DNA of 11,077 nucleotides from Flavipsychrobacter sp. (GTDB lineage: Bacteria > Bacteroidota > Bacteroidia > Chitinophagales > Chitinophagaceae), in contig JAJNBR010000075.1 of the NCBI GenBank assembly GCA_021156265.1, positions 1-11,077 of the forward strand, in the 5' to 3' direction. Both the position numbers and the translations under genes were made by a program. The notes beneath the pieces are model-generated. The model was not told the origin of the DNA. It did not search any database and saw only the letters and a program-made list of their open reading frames with translations. This document shows positions 1 through 6,780 of this stretch, piece by piece. Position 1 is the first letter of the stretch, and each line of letters starts with the position of its first letter.

Positions 1-1274
1 AAACGGCTAGCGATATTGGATCTGAGCATATCAAGGTTTTCCGCGATCCGGCTTTTGAGATCGATTCGATGAAACCGGTGTTAGGCTACCGTTCGGTAAC
101 CAACAGTACCGTTGCGCATTGGTATTTTAACAAAAAAATTACAGTACGCCAGACACTGAAGGTCGGCGTTGTCAACAATCTCTATAGGGTAAACTATGTA
201 GATTCCAGTCGCCAATACCCGCCGACGCTACAAGCCTGGCAGCACCGCCTCGGCTTCAGAGGTAATACCGACCTGGTGCAGCCCTACCTGCAGTATAAAT
301 ACCGGCCTACCGACGCGCTGACGTTTACCGCCGGGCTGCACGGGCAATATTTAACACATAACCAAACGGGCGCGATAGAGCCGCGTGCGGCTGCTCGCCT
401 GCGTGCAGGCAGATCAGACATCGTAAGCGTTGGCTATGGTTTGCACAGCCAGATGCAGCAGCTCTACCAATATTTTGCCCATCTGCCGAAAAATGCCGCT
501 GAAAATATGCATAACTACAACATCGGGTTTACGCGTAGCCATCACCTTGTTGGTGGTTATGAGCATATATTCAGCAATGTCCTTCGCATCCGCACCGAGA
601 CCTATTATCAATACCTGTTCAATGTTCCGATCGAAACCCGTCCCGGTTCTTCATTTTCTGCACTCAACCAGGGAGCATCGTTTAGTCGGTTATTCCCGGA
701 TACACTCATTAATAAAGGAACTGGTTATAACTACGGCCTGGAGCTGACTTTAGAAAAGACCTTTAGCCGCGGTTATTATTTAATGTTTACGGGCTCATTA
801 TTCAATTCGAGGGCTGAAGGCAATGATGGCGTTTACCGTAGTACAGACTACAACGGAGGCTTTGCCACCAACCTGCTGGGAGGTTATGAGTTTAAGTTGA
901 GCAAAAACAGCACATTAATTACCGGTGCGAAGATCACCTGGACGGGTGGCCGGCTTTATTCGCCACCTAATGTGGCCGCCTCAAATGCATTGGGCGATTT
1001 TGTGGTCATCGACTCCTTGAGAAATACTTTACAATTCCCTGACTACTTCAGGGCTGATGCTAAGCTGGGTGTGCGCATTAACGGCAAGAAGCTTACGCAT
1101 GAGATCGCAATAGACCTCGTCAATGTTTTCGGCACAAAAAACATACTTTCTTTAACATATAGTCATGATCTGGCAGCGCAGGGCAAATACCCGTTTCTTA
1201 AAACTTACCAGTTAGGTTTTCTTCCATTGTTCTATTACAGGGTAGATTTTGGTGTTGGCAAAACGTCTTCTTAA
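1..1274 (+). CDS. TonB-dependent receptor, C-terminal beta-barrel part (5' end outside window)
   Basis: The frame is open from the first complete codon at position 3 to the stop at 1272-1274, giving 423 visible residues, so the gene starts upstream of the window. The first in-frame ATG (69) lies inside continuous coding sequence and is not a real start. The protein alternates short polar turns with amphipathic aromatic-rich strands (such as LQYKYRP, LTFTAGLHGQYL, YNYGLELTLEKTF, YYLMFTGSLF), as in the transmembrane strands of Bacteroidota TonB-dependent receptors. It ends in FLPLFYYRVDFGVGKTSS, a final aromatic beta-strand near the C terminus as expected for outer-membrane barrels recognised by BAM. 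These proteins import large or scarce ligands through the outer membrane using TonB energy; the ligand cannot be read from this part, because plug domain and TonB box are missing. No SusD partner follows it, which argues against a standard glycan-uptake pair on the downstream side. Confidence 0.85.
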   Translation, partial: TASDIGSEHIKVFRDPAFEIDSMKPVLGYRSVTNSTVAHWYFNKKITVRQTLKVGVVNNLYRVNYVDSSRQYPPTLQAWQHRLGFRGNTDLVQPYLQYKYRPTDALTFTAGLHGQYLTHNQTGAIEPRAAARLRAGRSDIVSVGYGLHSQMQQLYQYFAHLPKNAAENMHNYNIGFTRSHHLVGGYEHIFSNVLRIRTETYYQYLFNVPIETRPGSSFSALNQGASFSRLFPDTLINKGTGYNYGLELTLEKTFSRGYYLMFTGSLFNSRAEGNDGVYRSTDYNGGFATNLLGGYEFKLSKNSTLITGAKITWTGGRLYSPPNVAASNALGDFVVIDSLRNTLQFPDYFRADAKLGVRINGKKLTHEIAIDLVNVFGTKNILSLTYSHDLAAQGKYPFLKTYQLGFLPLFYYRVDFGVGKTSS

Positions 1275-1306
1275 AACTTACCGAATCAATGTTTTATGGC
1301 ACAGAA

Positions 1307-1327
1307 TTTTAACCTTAAAGGTTAAAA
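1307..1327. promoter_or_regulatory. Perfect AT-rich palindrome upstream of the 141-residue gene
   Basis: Two perfect 10-base arms, TTTTAACCTT (1307-1316) and AAGGTTAAAA (1318-1327), flank a single central A. It sits 33 bases after the stop of the TonB-dependent receptor and 9 bases before the ATG at 1337. A one-base centre suits a dimeric protein-binding site better than an RNA hairpin, though as RNA it could form a weak 8-bp stem with a 5-base loop. It lacks a GC-rich stem and a following T run, so it is not a convincing intrinsic terminator. The site is seen directly; the operator role is inference. Confidence 0.4.
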
Positions 1328-1336
1328 AGCAGAGTC

Positions 1337-1762
1337 ATGGAAAATAATCAAAAATCGCCGGAACAAAGTCAGGGTGACACAAACCGACATACTCCGGCAA
1401 AAGAAGATGCTGCTAAGCCAATCCCGCAGAAAACAGATTCTGAGATAGAAGAAACTGAAAAGACAGGTGGCGACGAGCACCCGAAAAAAAGGGTTAGTGC
1501 CGATACGATAAATTCCATAATCGGCAGTGCTACTGAAAGGGTACGTTCGCATCGTATAGAAGATAGGTTTAGCAATACAGGTACAAACGTTTCTTATACC
1601 AAGCCGACGTCAACAGCGGCTGGCGGTACCGGCTATAATTCGGGCCAGGCGGCAACAGGACCGCGCACATCGGGCGCCGATGAATATGAGGCAGGTGGTG
1701 TTAACCGCGAAGAGCATAAGGACGAAGAACATAAGAACGAAGAAACTAAGGATACGATCTAG
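1337..1762 (+). CDS. Small disordered charged protein, function unknown
   Basis: This 141-residue protein begins at an ATG preceded by a purine-rich stretch (AAGCAGAG). I do not recognise a family. It has no signal peptide, membrane segment or clear fold: the first 50 residues are rich in K, E, Q, D, T and P; residues 51-75 (SADTINSIIGSATERVRSHR) are the only part likely to form a helix; residues 80-120 are rich in G, T, S and A. The tail carries three tandem pentapeptides, EEHKD, EEHKN and EETKD (residues 125-139), encoded by a 15-base tandem repeat at 1709-1753. Glycine is about 9 percent, which with the high charge resembles hydrophilin or stress-type proteins; that comparison is inference. 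It appears to be a single-gene unit between the upstream palindrome and the downstream terminator. Confidence 0.65.
   Translation: MENNQKSPEQSQGDTNRHTPAKEDAAKPIPQKTDSEIEETEKTGGDEHPKKRVSADTINSIIGSATERVRSHRIEDRFSNTGTNVSYTKPTSTAAGGTGYNSGQAATGPRTSGADEYEAGGVNREEHKDEEHKNEETKDTI
1709..1753 (+). repeat. Three tandem 15-base units encoding EE[HT]K[DN]
   Basis: Three imperfect in-frame 15-base copies begin at 1709, 1724 and 1739 (first copy GAAGAGCATAAGGAC) near the 3' end of the 141-residue gene. The units encode EEHKD, EEHKN and EETKD. Differences are mostly at synonymous third positions (GAG/GAA) plus N/D and H/T changes, consistent with an older tandem duplication kept in frame. Confidence 0.6.
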
Positions 1763-1785
1763 ACAGGAATACGACCTAATGATTG

Positions 1786-1813
1786 CGCCACCCAACGGGT
1801 GGCGTTCTTCTTT
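1786..1813 (+). terminator. Intrinsic terminator after the 141-residue gene
   Basis: A perfect 8-bp GC-rich stem, CGCCACCC (1786-1793) with GGGTGGCG (1797-1804), closes a 3-base AAC loop and is followed by the pyrimidine tract TTCTTCTTT. It lies 23 bases after the stop codon at 1760-1762. It should end the upstream transcript and isolate the T9SS gene that starts at 1926. Confidence 0.8.
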
Positions 1814-1925
1814 ATGGTGTTTAATTAATCGTCAGCTAATAAAACTGACCCCAATCGCTAAAAATTCTTAAGGCTGTAACTTTTTTCAAACTGTGCCGAT
1901 AAACGTATTAAACCAATAGTACGTT

Positions 1926-2933
1926 ATGAAACCAATTCTTTACACTACGCTATTGCTTGCGGTATCCGCGAGCGCACTTGCCCAGCCGACAATAACCACA
2001 ATGGAGAACCATACCATCGGTACTACCGTCAAATATGCGCGCGACACCATCAATTTTCCGGCGCCGGGAAATGCCGGAGTGAATCAAACATGGAACTTTA
2101 CTTCGCTTGTTCCTAACGATACTATAACCGAACGTGTTGTTGCCCCTTTATCAACTTCCTTTGGAGCTAACTTTCCCGATGCCAGCTATGTTCGTATCTC
2201 GAATAAGGGCAGCTATACTTATATACAGAAAACAGCTTCCGAAAACTACATGGCAGGTATGGTGGATTCAGCAAGTGGCACTATTACCAAATACTATGAT
2301 AAAACTGTCTATTCGCAAACACCTCTTACCTACCTAAAGTCGATGAACGACAGCTATACCAGTTTAATAGCAGCGTCGACAGATACCAGCAAAGGCTCCG
2401 TACAGGCTGTGGCTGATGGCTGGGGTACGTTAGTAGTACCGAGTGGCACTTTCAATAATACTATCAGGGTAAAACTACTGATCCACCAGGTGGATTCGAT
2501 ACAGGCAGGGCCTATGAAGATACCAGGCATATTGGATGCCACAGTATACTTGTGGTACGATAACCAGCACTATTCGCCAATCATGCGTTGGGATTCTACT
2601 CACTATGATTATACGTTCGGTCAAATTGTAACTACAAGTATTAACTACCTGGTTAGCGAAACTTATCCGGTATCGGTAAAGGATGTCGTGAATAATAAAC
2701 TGAGCAGGGCGTTTATCGGTGGGGCCAAGCTTATAGTGGACGGCAATTTTGAATATGGCCTGCACACAGTTTCTCTTTTCAATCTAAGCGGTCAGAAGAT
2801 CCAGTCTGCTGAATTGATGGGTGGCAGTCGACTCGAAATGCCTGTATACACCGATTTGCAAACAGGCATGTACCTGGCAACAATACAGGAACCGAACGGC
2901 AACATTGAAACGCTCAGGGTGATCAAACAATAA
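1926..2933 (+). CDS. Secreted protein with T9SS C-terminal sorting domain
   Basis: A 335-residue protein starting at the ATG at 1926. Residues 1-20 form a classical Sec signal peptide (MKPILYTTLLLAVSASALAQ, cleavage likely after SALAQ or ALA). The mature part is beta-rich and carries motifs common in a widespread uncharacterised Bacteroidota secreted family: TWNFTSL near residue 55, and ADGWGTLVVPSGTFNNTIRVK near residues 162-182. The last 80 or so residues (about 255-335) resemble the T9SS type A sorting domain: VSLFNLSGQKI, then TDLQTGMYLATI, and a basic end RVIKQ. Such domains direct export across the outer membrane by PorU-type machinery and are usually cleaved off. Oddly, the usual PNP motif at the start of the domain is not visible. 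Substrate or ligand is unknown. It is monocistronic, between two terminators. Confidence 0.8.
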   Translation: MKPILYTTLLLAVSASALAQPTITTMENHTIGTTVKYARDTINFPAPGNAGVNQTWNFTSLVPNDTITERVVAPLSTSFGANFPDASYVRISNKGSYTYIQKTASENYMAGMVDSASGTITKYYDKTVYSQTPLTYLKSMNDSYTSLIAASTDTSKGSVQAVADGWGTLVVPSGTFNNTIRVKLLIHQVDSIQAGPMKIPGILDATVYLWYDNQHYSPIMRWDSTHYDYTFGQIVTTSINYLVSETYPVSVKDVVNNKLSRAFIGGAKLIVDGNFEYGLHTVSLFNLSGQKIQSAELMGGSRLEMPVYTDLQTGMYLATIQEPNGNIETLRVIKQ

Positions 2934-2946
2934 GCCTCAAATAAAA

Positions 2947-2967
2947 CAGCCGGCTTTTAGCCGGCTG
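2947..2967. terminator. Bidirectional intrinsic terminator between convergent T9SS genes
   Basis: A perfect 9-bp stem, CAGCCGGCT (2947-2955) and AGCCGGCTG (2959-2967), closes a TTT loop. On the minus strand the stem is followed directly by TTTTATTT, a good terminator tail for the large gene ending at 2975. On the plus strand it is followed by the weaker CTGTTGTTTATTG, which can still serve the gene ending at 2933. The hairpin fills most of the 41-base gap between the two stop codons. Confidence 0.8.
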
Positions 2968-2974
2968 CTGTTGT

Positions 2975-5128
2975 TTATTGTTGTTTGATCCATTTGGTCG
3001 TTTCGGAGGACGCTGATGCGTTCACACGAACAGAGTACAATCCCGGTGCTATACTTATGGGAAGAATAAGTTCATGATTGCCGGCGGATAGCTGGTATTG
3101 TTGCTGCCATATTTGCTGGCCCATAACATTCATGATTTGAAGATCAACCATTCCTTGATGTGTTGTGCTCAGGTATAACGATGCGTTGTTGCCTGATGGA
3201 TTGGGGACAACCAATACCTTCATCGCAGCGTTTAACTCGTCGACATGGTTTGGGAAACCTACTTTGAGGCTCGTATTGATAGCATTGAACGTAATGTCGT
3301 GGCCGTTTTTGTCGATAAGTTTCGGGAGTTCGAAAGATAAATGGACAGTTTGTCCTTGTGTAGCGGTAACAGGAACCGTAAAGTTCAAAACACCGGCAAC
3401 GCCGTGACCTGAAACTTCCTGCTGATCGGTGCGCGCGTGTGCCCAATCCACGGTAGAATTGCTAACGGGGTAGGTGAAATTAAGAGACGTAGTGCCAAGC
3501 CAGCTGTTAGTCGTTGCAATAGTAGGCGAAGCGGTAAAGCCCAGTCCATCTACCTTGATGCGTGTGGCCAGCCCATAAAGATTATTGACGGTACTGATGA
3601 CATTACCCACCCGTACAGGAATAGATGCATTCGCACCCGGTAACAATACCACGCCGGTGAGGTCAAAATATAGTTCGGGCGCGCCGGTTGTTTTCTCCTG
3701 TTCGCCGCTGCCTTTCAAATGAAACTTTCCGTAGTTGTTAGCTACAGCCCAGAGATCAACGTTGCTTACAACGCCATCGCCGTCGCAATCGGCATGTTTC
3801 ATATTCGCGTTGTTGGTGGGGAAGCTTGTGGACCATGGAGCACAGTATTGTGGTACCCAAGAGGTAGTAGCCCCGCTTCTTGCGGCCCCGGTTTTACCAT
3901 GTGCTATAGCTATATTCAATGGATCATACAGGTTGACTGTGTGATCATCATTCGCATCACCCGGCCATACGCTGTCTGCGGAACAAGGTTGAAGTCTTAC
4001 CGTCACAAAATAGTCGGCTGCAGAACGTACAGGGCATACGTTATCGCGGACACGAAGCTTTATAGAAAATTGGGGCAGCGTGGCAGGATCGGCACCCACG
4101 GGCGTTGTCCAGCTTATTATTGCCGAACCAACGCCAGGTCCGGCGTTGGTATTTGCATTAAAGGACCAGCCGGCTATAACCGGGGGATCAACTGATACGT
4201 ATACTGAATCGGTAACTGTAGAGTCTACGAATTGGATTGTGATATTGTTGTTTTGGCCGGGGCAGGTATAAATATCAAATACAGATGATGAAGTGGCTGT
4301 GGGGATTGTTTGCTGGGCCGTAAACACTGAAGTAGGTGAAACTGAGAAGTCCCGGATGTAAGATGCTATCAGCGAGTTGTTACGGTACTCTTTTATTTTC
4401 AAAGCAAGAGCGTGGCTACCTATATAGTTTCCTTGTAGCTTGATATTGTTGCCGGAAGTATTTATCTGGCGTATGCCTCCCGTTCCCAGCGGCGCTGCGG
4501 GGGTGTAACCGGACCAATATTGTACCGGTGTAGTTGGGTCTTCCAGAGGGTCGATAAATTCATAGGCAATACTATCTCCATCCAGGTCGATGGCATTCAG
4601 CGGAAAGTATATTGGCAGGTTGGCGCCGATAAATACTGTAGGCCAAGCGGCGAGTCGTGGGCTGGAATTTATTGATGAACTGTTGTTTAATGTCGCTTCC
4701 AGATAAATAACGGTGTTTTGGGACTGATACACGTTAACGTGGCTATTTCTCAATGAACCGGGCGGTATGCTTATTACCCAATCAGAAGCTGACGGTAATG
4801 TTACTGTATCGATGTAGCTGGCGATCGTATAACCTGGCAGTAAAGCCATGGGACTACAAGGACCTGAGTAACACGATAAGTCAGGCTGATCGGTAGACGA
4901 AAGATTAAAAAAACGTGTGAAATTATTGCCAGTGGAGGTAGATTTAAATTGCACAGGCGAAGAACTTCCAAATGGGGCGCTGGAAATGTTACAGTCGCCA
5001 AACAAAGTAAGATAAACTGTGTAGTTGGTTCCGTTGTACTCGTACCTGATCTCACCCCCTGCAATGTGGGAGGCAATAACCTGGTTGGAAAAAAGGCAGA
5101 AAATTAAGCCAAATAGAATTCGTTGCAT
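2975..5128 (-). CDS. Large T9SS surface protein with dockerin-like and cohesin-like regions
   Basis: An upstream in-frame ATG exists at 5188, but I chose the ATG at 5128 because it places a clean signal peptide first (MQRILFGLIFCLFSNQVIA, then SHIAGGEI), giving 717 residues. 'SHI-GGE' directly after the signal is a known opening of Bacteroidota adhesin-like and gliding-associated proteins. Residues 20-380 are beta-rich and include DLDGDSIAYEF (181-191), a calcium-binding-like DxDGD motif. Residues 389-470 look dockerin-like, with two complete EF-type loops: D391-x-N393-x-D395...D402 and D447-x-D449-x-D451...D458, separated by a roughly 45-residue W/P-rich insert. Residues about 485-625 are a cohesin-like or beta-sandwich domain. 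Residues 638-717 form a T9SS type A sorting domain (VVPNPSGNNASLYL, LQIMNVMGQQI, APGLYSVRV, WIKQQ). It is likely exported to the cell surface; adhesion or a structural role is inference. No catalytic motif was seen. Confidence 0.85.
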   Translation of the reverse strand: MQRILFGLIFCLFSNQVIASHIAGGEIRYEYNGTNYTVYLTLFGDCNISSAPFGSSSPVQFKSTSTGNNFTRFFNLSSTDQPDLSCYSGPCSPMALLPGYTIASYIDTVTLPSASDWVISIPPGSLRNSHVNVYQSQNTVIYLEATLNNSSSINSSPRLAAWPTVFIGANLPIYFPLNAIDLDGDSIAYEFIDPLEDPTTPVQYWSGYTPAAPLGTGGIRQINTSGNNIKLQGNYIGSHALALKIKEYRNNSLIASYIRDFSVSPTSVFTAQQTIPTATSSSVFDIYTCPGQNNNITIQFVDSTVTDSVYVSVDPPVIAGWSFNANTNAGPGVGSAIISWTTPVGADPATLPQFSIKLRVRDNVCPVRSAADYFVTVRLQPCSADSVWPGDANDDHTVNLYDPLNIAIAHGKTGAARSGATTSWVPQYCAPWSTSFPTNNANMKHADCDGDGVVSNVDLWAVANNYGKFHLKGSGEQEKTTGAPELYFDLTGVVLLPGANASIPVRVGNVISTVNNLYGLATRIKVDGLGFTASPTIATTNSWLGTTSLNFTYPVSNSTVDWAHARTDQQEVSGHGVAGVLNFTVPVTATQGQTVHLSFELPKLIDKNGHDITFNAINTSLKVGFPNHVDELNAAMKVLVVPNPSGNNASLYLSTTHQGMVDLQIMNVMGQQIWQQQYQLSAGNHELILPISIAPGLYSVRVNASASSETTKWIKQQ

Positions 5129-5242
5129 TCGTTGAAGTTTATATTGTATGATTTTTATTCCGTCATAAATATAAGCCGGTTTAAGCACAGGAGTATTTCA
5201 TAGGAAATATGACGATATGACAAGATGGAATGATTTTAGCGC

Positions 5243-5875
5243 ATGCGATGTATGCTTCTACTTTTCATTGACAACACCGAATTAATACGATGGGGCGGAC
5301 TCGCTATTGTCGGTTTATTGGTGTTTGCCGAAACAGGGTTGATGCTAGGTTTGGTCATTCCCGGCGGTGAAACGCTCATCTTCGCAACTGGTCTGCTCAT
5401 TAGCACTAATGTTTTGCGTCTGCCTGTGGCCGTTGTTTTACCGGGGCTGGTCGTCTGCGCGATAGCTGGCGATATCTCTGGGTACCTGATAGGAAAAAAG
5501 ATGGGGCCAAAACTTAAGAATAGGCCGGACACCTGGTACTTTAAAAAGAAGTACGTCCACATTGCTGAGAGCTTTGTGAAGAAGTATAAAAAGCGCTCAC
5601 TTGTGCTGGGGAAGTTTCTTCCGGTTGTTCGTCCGTTTATGCCGTTAATTTCAGGAGTATCGCATATGTCATTCACGTTTTTCCTGATACTCACGGTTTT
5701 ATCTGCGTGCTTGTATATAGGTTCGTTTTTGTTGCTGGGGTATTTTCTGGGAAGCAGGTTTCCTGCTATTGAACAATATCTTGGCTGGATCATTCCGATC
5801 AGTATTGTAGTAGCATTAATACCAGTCGTGCGGCACTTCCGTAAATTCAAAAATGACGGGTACCATGACGCGTGA
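5243..5875 (+). CDS. DedA-family (VTT/SNARE-associated) inner-membrane protein
   Basis: A 210-residue polytopic membrane protein; the ATG at 5243 is used, with M4 (5252) an equally possible start. It carries the DedA signature in order: FAETGLMLGLVIPGGETLIFATG region (28-50, with E30 and the re-entrant IPGGE), GDISGYLIGKKMG (76-88), and GKFLPVVRPFMPLISGVSHM (123-142, with the functionally important Arg130 and Pro131). Hydrophobic segments at about 15-50, 57-85, 145-170 and 180-196 fit the usual two re-entrant loops plus transmembrane helices, and the length is typical of the family. DedA proteins act as membrane phospholipid scramblases or flippases, including undecaprenyl phosphate or phosphatidylethanolamine translocation, and depend on proton motive force. 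Which lipid this one handles cannot be read. It is divergent from the large T9SS gene, sharing a 114-base intergenic region, and appears monocistronic. Confidence 0.92.
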   Translation: MRCMLLLFIDNTELIRWGGLAIVGLLVFAETGLMLGLVIPGGETLIFATGLLISTNVLRLPVAVVLPGLVVCAIAGDISGYLIGKKMGPKLKNRPDTWYFKKKYVHIAESFVKKYKKRSLVLGKFLPVVRPFMPLISGVSHMSFTFFLILTVLSACLYIGSFLLLGYFLGSRFPAIEQYLGWIIPISIVVALIPVVRHFRKFKNDGYHDA

Positions 5876-6204
5876 ATGTATTGTCTGGTAGACAAAGATG
5901 TAAACCGTCATTGTAGATTATTATCAGTATTATGTACCGCTTTGTTAAAGCAGTATTCCGGCTGCCCGGGCCGGAAACTATGAGGACTGTTATGAGAGTG
6001 TGGCAGAGTGGCGATGCGCTAATTGTTTCATAGTGCGTAGAGTAGAGCGTAGAGGAGTAATAGGGGGCCTTATAAAGTTACGATAGTCCGCTAACGTTTC
6101 GTTCACATTTGTAGGCGTTGTTGCCAATAGTTACTGCTGAGATTTATAATATAGTTGGTCGACATGCTGGCATAGTATTGATGGCCCTACAGTAAAGCCA
6201 TGAT
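5876..6204. other. Non-coding stretch between the DedA gene and the 86-residue gene
   Basis: I see no gene here in any frame. It contains a small hairpin, TTCCGGC (5956-5962) and GCCGGAA (5970-5976) with a 7-base GC-rich loop and no T run after it, so at best a weak terminator for the DedA gene. It also holds a short direct repeat, GCGTAGAG at 6035-6042 and 6047-6054. The segment before the 6205 ATG contains AT-rich sequence (TTTATAATATAGTTGG, around 6142-6157) that could be a promoter core, close to the Bacteroidota TAnnTTTG element but with one mismatch and no well-placed upstream TTG. Confidence 0.5.
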
Positions 6205-6465
6205 ATGAAACCAGATAAGCACAGCACTAAGGTCAAGAAGCAAGACAAAAAGCAGAGTGACCCGGAACATCCTGGCGATGGCAGTTCAGGCAGAGCCAGC
6301 TTTCACCCTGGAACGACCACTCAGGGTGGTTCCAACTATGGGCAGGGTTCTCATTACCTGGCCGGCGATGCATACAAGCAGGGTAGCGAACGATGTTCGG
6401 GTTCTGATTACGAGAATGAGGCCAACAGGTTGTCTGAGTTACCACCAGAAACAGAGGGGGATTAA
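6205..6465 (+). CDS. Small Gly-rich hydrophilic protein with hexapeptide tandem repeat
   Basis: An 86-residue protein of no family I can name. Residues 1-20 are strongly basic (eight Lys), with no signal peptide or membrane segment. Residues 42-71 are five back-to-back six-residue units starting at G42, G48, G54, G60 and G66. The unit is G-[S/D]-x-Y-x-x, with tyrosine at position four in four of the five (Y45, Y51, Y57, Y69; the fourth unit has R63). A degenerate unit may precede it at G36. Glycine is 12 of 86 residues. The composition recalls hydrophilin or desiccation-type small proteins of Bacteroidota; this is inference. The gene ends 24 bases before the convergent gene at 6490. The periodic protein pattern with varied codons argues that it is a real gene and not a chance frame. 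Confidence 0.6.
   Translation: MKPDKHSTKVKKQDKKQSDPEHPGDGSSGRASFHPGTTTQGGSNYGQGSHYLAGDAYKQGSERCSGSDYENEANRLSELPPETEGD
6328..6417 (+). repeat. Coding repeat: five 18-base units for G-[S/D]-x-Y-x-x
   Basis: The periodicity is clear at protein level (glycine every sixth residue from residue 42 to 66, tyrosine three residues later in four units) but weak at DNA level, because codons differ between units. That points to an old repeat kept by selection on protein and not a recent slippage product. Confidence 0.6.
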
Positions 6466-6489
6466 TTTCTTTACCCAAAAATACAGCCG

Positions 6490-6780
6490 CTACTCCTCAA
6501 ATTTGCCTGTTACGGTTGCTATCTTGATGGCATCGAGTACGATCATGCTGTCAGCATCTACACGTCCTTCTCGGATGTCATTTTCCATATATTCATAGCC
6601 CTCGGTTGTTTCGGCCAGTTGTAGCAGGTGGCCAAAGTAGTCGGCGGGAAACCGGTAGCCGGTTATGTTCTTTATCAGAAAGCCGCTCGTCATATCCATT
6701 GTAATATGCAGGGGGTGCACTTCCCACGATACCTCTATTGTACCTGTTGATAGTTTAACCGTGCGGGTGAGCGTTATCAT
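6490..6780 (-). CDS. Hypothetical protein, 96 residues
   Basis: Starts at the ATG at 6780 (MITLTRTVKLSTGTIEVSWEV). I do not recognise the family. The sequence reads like a compact soluble domain: a beta-rich first half (TVKLSTGTIEVSWEVHPLHITMD), then FLIKNITGYRFPADYFGHLLQLAETTEGYEYMENDIREGR, likely helical, and a closing strand or helix (DSMIVLDAIKIATVTG). There is no signal peptide or membrane segment. Its start overlaps the end of the gene at 6755-7012 by 26 bases in a different frame, which suggests co-transcription and possibly translational coupling. It converges on the 86-residue gene with a 24-base gap. Confidence 0.6.
   Translation of the reverse strand: MITLTRTVKLSTGTIEVSWEVHPLHITMDMTSGFLIKNITGYRFPADYFGHLLQLAETTEGYEYMENDIREGRVDADSMIVLDAIKIATVTGKFEE

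Noticed and set aside
3719..4195. 158-residue plus-strand frame inside the large T9SS gene
   Set aside because: Antisense to the dockerin-like region; the cysteine- and arginine-rich translation has no domain pattern.
5129..5188. Upstream ATG (5188) as start of the large T9SS protein
   Set aside because: It would place 20 polar residues before the signal peptide; the ATG at 5128 gives a normal Sec signal.
5236..5895. 219-residue open frame on the minus strand covering the whole DedA gene
   Set aside because: The plus-strand frame carries clear DedA motifs; the antisense frame is rich in S, T, P, R and K without domain pattern and is a composition shadow.
5956..5976. Hairpin with 7-bp arms after the DedA gene as an intrinsic terminator
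   Set aside because: There is no T run after it and it lies about 80 bases past the stop, so I list it only within the non-coding description.
6035..6054. Direct repeat GCGTAGAG, considered as an attachment site or iteron
   Set aside because: Only two short copies 12 bases apart, with no integrase, replication gene or further copies nearby.
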